Assembly (NCBI GenBank): GCA_021234155.1
Contig: JAJEKV010000004.1
Location: 24,777,662 to 24,841,661 of the forward strand
Source: Isoetes taiwanensis
Lineage: Eukaryota > Streptophyta > Lycopodiopsida > Isoetales > Isoetaceae
Direction: 5' to 3'
DNA: 64,000 nt
Shown: piece after piece, positions 61,301 to 64,000 of the stretch
Position numbering within the stretch: the stretch's first letter is position 1
Layout of the letters: every line of letters starts with the position of its first letter
Translations under genes and position numbers: made by a program
Notes under the pieces: generated by a model
The model's database searches: none
The model's input: the letters and a program-made list of their open reading frames with translations, nothing else
What the model was told of the DNA's origin: nothing

Positions 61301-61448
61301 TGGGCGAGTTACAACAAACCGACATGTTGGAAAATGAGCCTTTTTTTTATTGAGTGGATAGGCTGGGAATCGATTCATTTACACAGATCTGCCGTTTTTG
61401 CATGGGCGAACTGCAGCAAATTGACGTGTTGAGAAATGAGCCTCCTTT

Positions 61449-61494
61449 GATCTTACTTTGCAAGCCAAGTACTCTATCACTGAGCTACCGACCC
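61449..61494 (-). other. tRNA-like 5' half
   Basis: The minus strand reads GGGTCGGTAGCTCAGTGATAGAG, with a good A-box and D-arm, then CTTGGCTTGCAAAGTAAG, resembling an anticodon arm with TGC or GCA. It ends without a T-arm or GGTTCGA box, so it is not a functional tRNA gene. It could be a tRNA-derived retroposon end. Confidence 0.35.
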
Positions 61495-61881
61495 ATTGAT
61501 AGACTTTCGACATTCTTCTACTGGGTCATTCTTCATGTGTGCTCATTACATATACTCCAACATTCGAACACCGGCGCTCAACCTAATATTTAGGTGGATG
61601 AGCGGAATGGAGCACCGAACTTCTATTATTGTGGGGTGCCAGGTGTGGGCATGAGAATGCACGCCAGACAAAACTAGTTCTTTGTTGTGTGATGGCATTG
61701 GATATGTAGTCGTATTCAAAGACTCACGTAATGCCACGTCCGCCATCGTGTGCACAGCTTATGGCACGTCGGAGCATGGCAAATCACATTTTTCGTCTCT
61801 TAATATCTGCATTCCTTTCAAATCCGTTGATTCCTTGTGCTTCTAAGCTTTTGTTTCAAAGGAACCGTCTACAAGCATAAG

Positions 61882-61959
61882 GTACGTTCTAATTTTTTTT
61901 TAAACCTCACTTTGGTCAAATTTTTGTGTCTTTCTGATGATTTCTTGCATGTTTTCTAG
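61882..61959 (+). other. Probable 5'-UTR intron (78 bp)
   Basis: Donor AAG|GTACGTTC and acceptor GCATGTTTTCTAG| enclose a T-rich stretch just upstream of the ATG at 61984. Confidence 0.5.
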
Positions 61960-61983
61960 GATATCCGCATATTTGGATCCATC

Positions 61984-64000
61984 ATGCTACAGCATCGATG
62001 GCTATGGAGTGATTTGATTCTGCTTTTGCCATTACTGTGGGTTGCAAATTCATCCTCAGATCACGAAAAGGATTCCCCGGGTTCAGTTTCTAGCGATCTT
62101 GGAGGGGATTTTGATCCAAGAACATGGCAGGATCCGGCGGTTTTAGCAGCAATGGCAGGGCAAAATGTTGCAAGAAAGTTGCTGGAAGAGGAAACGGACT
62201 CAATGCCTGATAATAGAAATCTTGAAGATTGGAAGGCATTAGATCATGACAAGAAACTGGAAGAAAATGTTGAGGGCAAAATTGTAGCCAATGAATCCAA
62301 TGCTCTGTTCCCGCCAGTCAAATTTGAGGCAGAAGAAAGCGGATCTGGTAAATATTTATTTGATCTTGGGCCCCGGATTAGTGCAGGCGAGCTAGAACAA
62401 GAACAGGTTGCAAAAGAGGAAATACTCAATTATGCCGGATAAATCGCTACATTTGCAGGAAACTCAGCAAAGGTCCGCCATAGCTAGCTCGGCACAAGCT
62501 CATCAACAAAGTAAAGCTGATGATCCGACAGATTTTATTCAGAGAAAAGAGAAGAAAGCGCCGCCCAAATTTGAGGCAAAAGAAAGCGGATCTGTTGAAT
62601 ATTTATTTGATCTTGGCCCGCCAATTAGTGCAGGAGATCAAGAACAGCTTGCAAGAAGAGGAGACACTCCATTAATGCCGGATAAACCTCTATATTTGCA
62701 GGAAAACAAGCAAAGGTCCGCCATAGCTGATCAGAGTAAGGTCGGAACTACAAAATTTAATGGCAAAGTTGATGATCCAACAGAATTAATTCAAACGAAG
62801 TCATCCGAATCGATCGCGAATCTGCAAGAGGATGTGGAAATTCAGCATATCAATGTTGAGGAATCAGCAAGTTTTAACGAGAGGAAAAATGGTGAAGGAA
62901 TTGGGGAAAGGCATGAAGAAAACCCTGTTTCAACTTCTGGGAAGGCAGAATCTGAAGATATTTTAGGTAAGGTTGCAGGTTCTGCGACTAACAATTCAGC
63001 AGAATATGACGGAATTGAAGTGTTAAGACTTGATCAGAAAGAAGCGAAGGATCCAAGAGATGAAGAAAGCACTGTTTCAACTGCTGCGGAGGTAAAATCT
63101 GAAGTAATTTTAGAAACAAATGCAACTTCTGTGATTATTAGTCCGCCACAAGTTTTTTTTAGTAAGATAGAAAATGAAGTGCTAAAAGTCGACGAAGAGG
63201 AAGCAAGGGGGTGCACAGAATGAAGAAATTACTGAGAAGTTAGAACTTAATGGAGGAGGAGAATTAGATGCAAAGGAAAACTCAGTTTTAACTGCTGAAA
63301 AGGAGCAATCAGAAGAAAGTTTGGCAAAAGATGAAATTATTGAGAAATTAGAACTTAATGGAGGAGGAGAATTAGAAAGCTCTGTTTTATTAACTGCTGA
63401 AAAGGGGCAAGCAGGAGAAATTTTGGCAAAGGATGAAATTCTAGAAAAGGATGAAATTCCTGAGAATATTAATCTGGCACAAAAGTTCACCTTATTGGGA
63501 ATGAAGAAGAGAATGGAAATGCAATTTTGATTGAGGAAAAGCATGAAAACTCTTCTGTTTCTTCTGCGAGGCTGGAATTTGAGGAAAAGAACAAGCACCC
63601 ACAGATAAATTTAGCCAGAGGATTTTCCCTGGAGAAGTCAGATTTGAGAAAGAATCAGAGCAAGGAATTTGAAGATTCTATAGATTACTCAGATTTGAGA
63701 AAGAATCAGAGCAAGGAATTTGAAGATTCCATAGATTATCAGCAATTGGTTGAAGAATTGTCAGACCTTCCTTCCAAGCTTCACGACACAGCAGACCAGG
63801 TTGCAGAGGTAGCAGAGCATCTTCTTCCCAAAATCAGAAAGCTCTCTCACAAATCAAAGGGTTATTTCAATCTTGCACATCAGCAGATTACATAAAGGGT
63901 ATAGGGCACGAATATGCATCCATAGCTGCCATCATAATCTCCTACTCCATCTTGCTGATACCAATTCTGTTTTTAATCTTTATGCTCGATAAAATCAGGG
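61984..64000 (+). CDS. Secretory-pathway membrane protein with acidic repeats, 5' part, frame-broken
   Basis: Starts MLQHRWLWSDLILLLPLLWV, a signal peptide, then DPRTWQDPAVLAAM and a long acidic, repetitive region. The C-terminal part reads LHDTADQVAEVAEHLLPKI, then IGHEYASIAAIII and a hydrophobic membrane segment ending at the window edge. I recall similar plant proteins of unknown function with this layout. Repeats: a ~50-residue unit (ESGSxxYLFDLGPxISAG) twice, an EKLELNGGGELE unit twice, and SDLRKNQSKEFEDSIDY twice. The frame changes four times: near 62,420 the first unit is two bases shorter than its duplicate; at 63207-63211 one G of five is extra; near 63,480; and near 63,885 beside CAGCAG. 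Since the downstream membrane segment is well preserved, sequencing indels are as likely as pseudogenisation. Confidence 0.6.

Overview
The window is nuclear DNA of a land plant. The clearest evidence is an intact MKP1-type dual-specificity phosphatase carrying gelsolin-like repeats, a combination known from plants. Ty1-copia, Ty3-gypsy and LINE remains, a SINE, MITE-like hairpins, long GAA/GATA microsatellites and very low gene density fit a large, repeat-rich genome. Nothing here fixes the lineage. No prokaryotic or organellar genes, rRNA genes or CRISPR arrays were seen.

Layout. 0-5.6 kb: a CpG-richer block with several broken minus-strand coding regions. They include a histone H3-like fold at the C-terminus of a long novel protein, an acidic protein whose ATG abuts four CCCTAA telo-box repeats, and two related ~70-bp hairpins. 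5.6-21.4 kb: mostly non-coding, with one possible exon, a Mutator-like palindromic element with a perfect 9-bp target duplication, one LTR with primer-binding site, and a TIR element. 21.4-32.4 kb: a ~3.4-kb tandem repeat in three near-identical units plus an older divergent piece; unit 2 carries an 885-bp insertion. 32.4-42 kb: several LINE 3' ends fused to different microsatellites, one LINE reverse-transcriptase fragment, and two degenerate tandem arrays, one rich in TTCTAGAA. 43.3-46.1 kb: the MKP1-like gene, the only intact gene. 47.3-53.4 kb: a dead copia element with a SINE inside it, an unrecognised broken coding region, and a duplicated gypsy protease segment. 53.8-54.5 kb: two well-bounded exons of an unknown gene. 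55-61.5 kb: a palindrome, a 0.5-kb foldback, a MITE and tandem repeats. 62-64 kb: the 5' part of a gene for a signal-peptide, repetitive, membrane-anchored protein that runs off the window.

Three observations deserve most attention: the H3-tailed fusion gene; a LINE family whose conserved 3' end, ending about GGACGATAAAA, is followed by a different microsatellite in each copy; and the concentration of differences between the tandem units at CTG/CAG trinucleotides. The last points to CHG-methylation-linked base-calling error or mutation, and it bears on whether the many frameshifts in the window are real.
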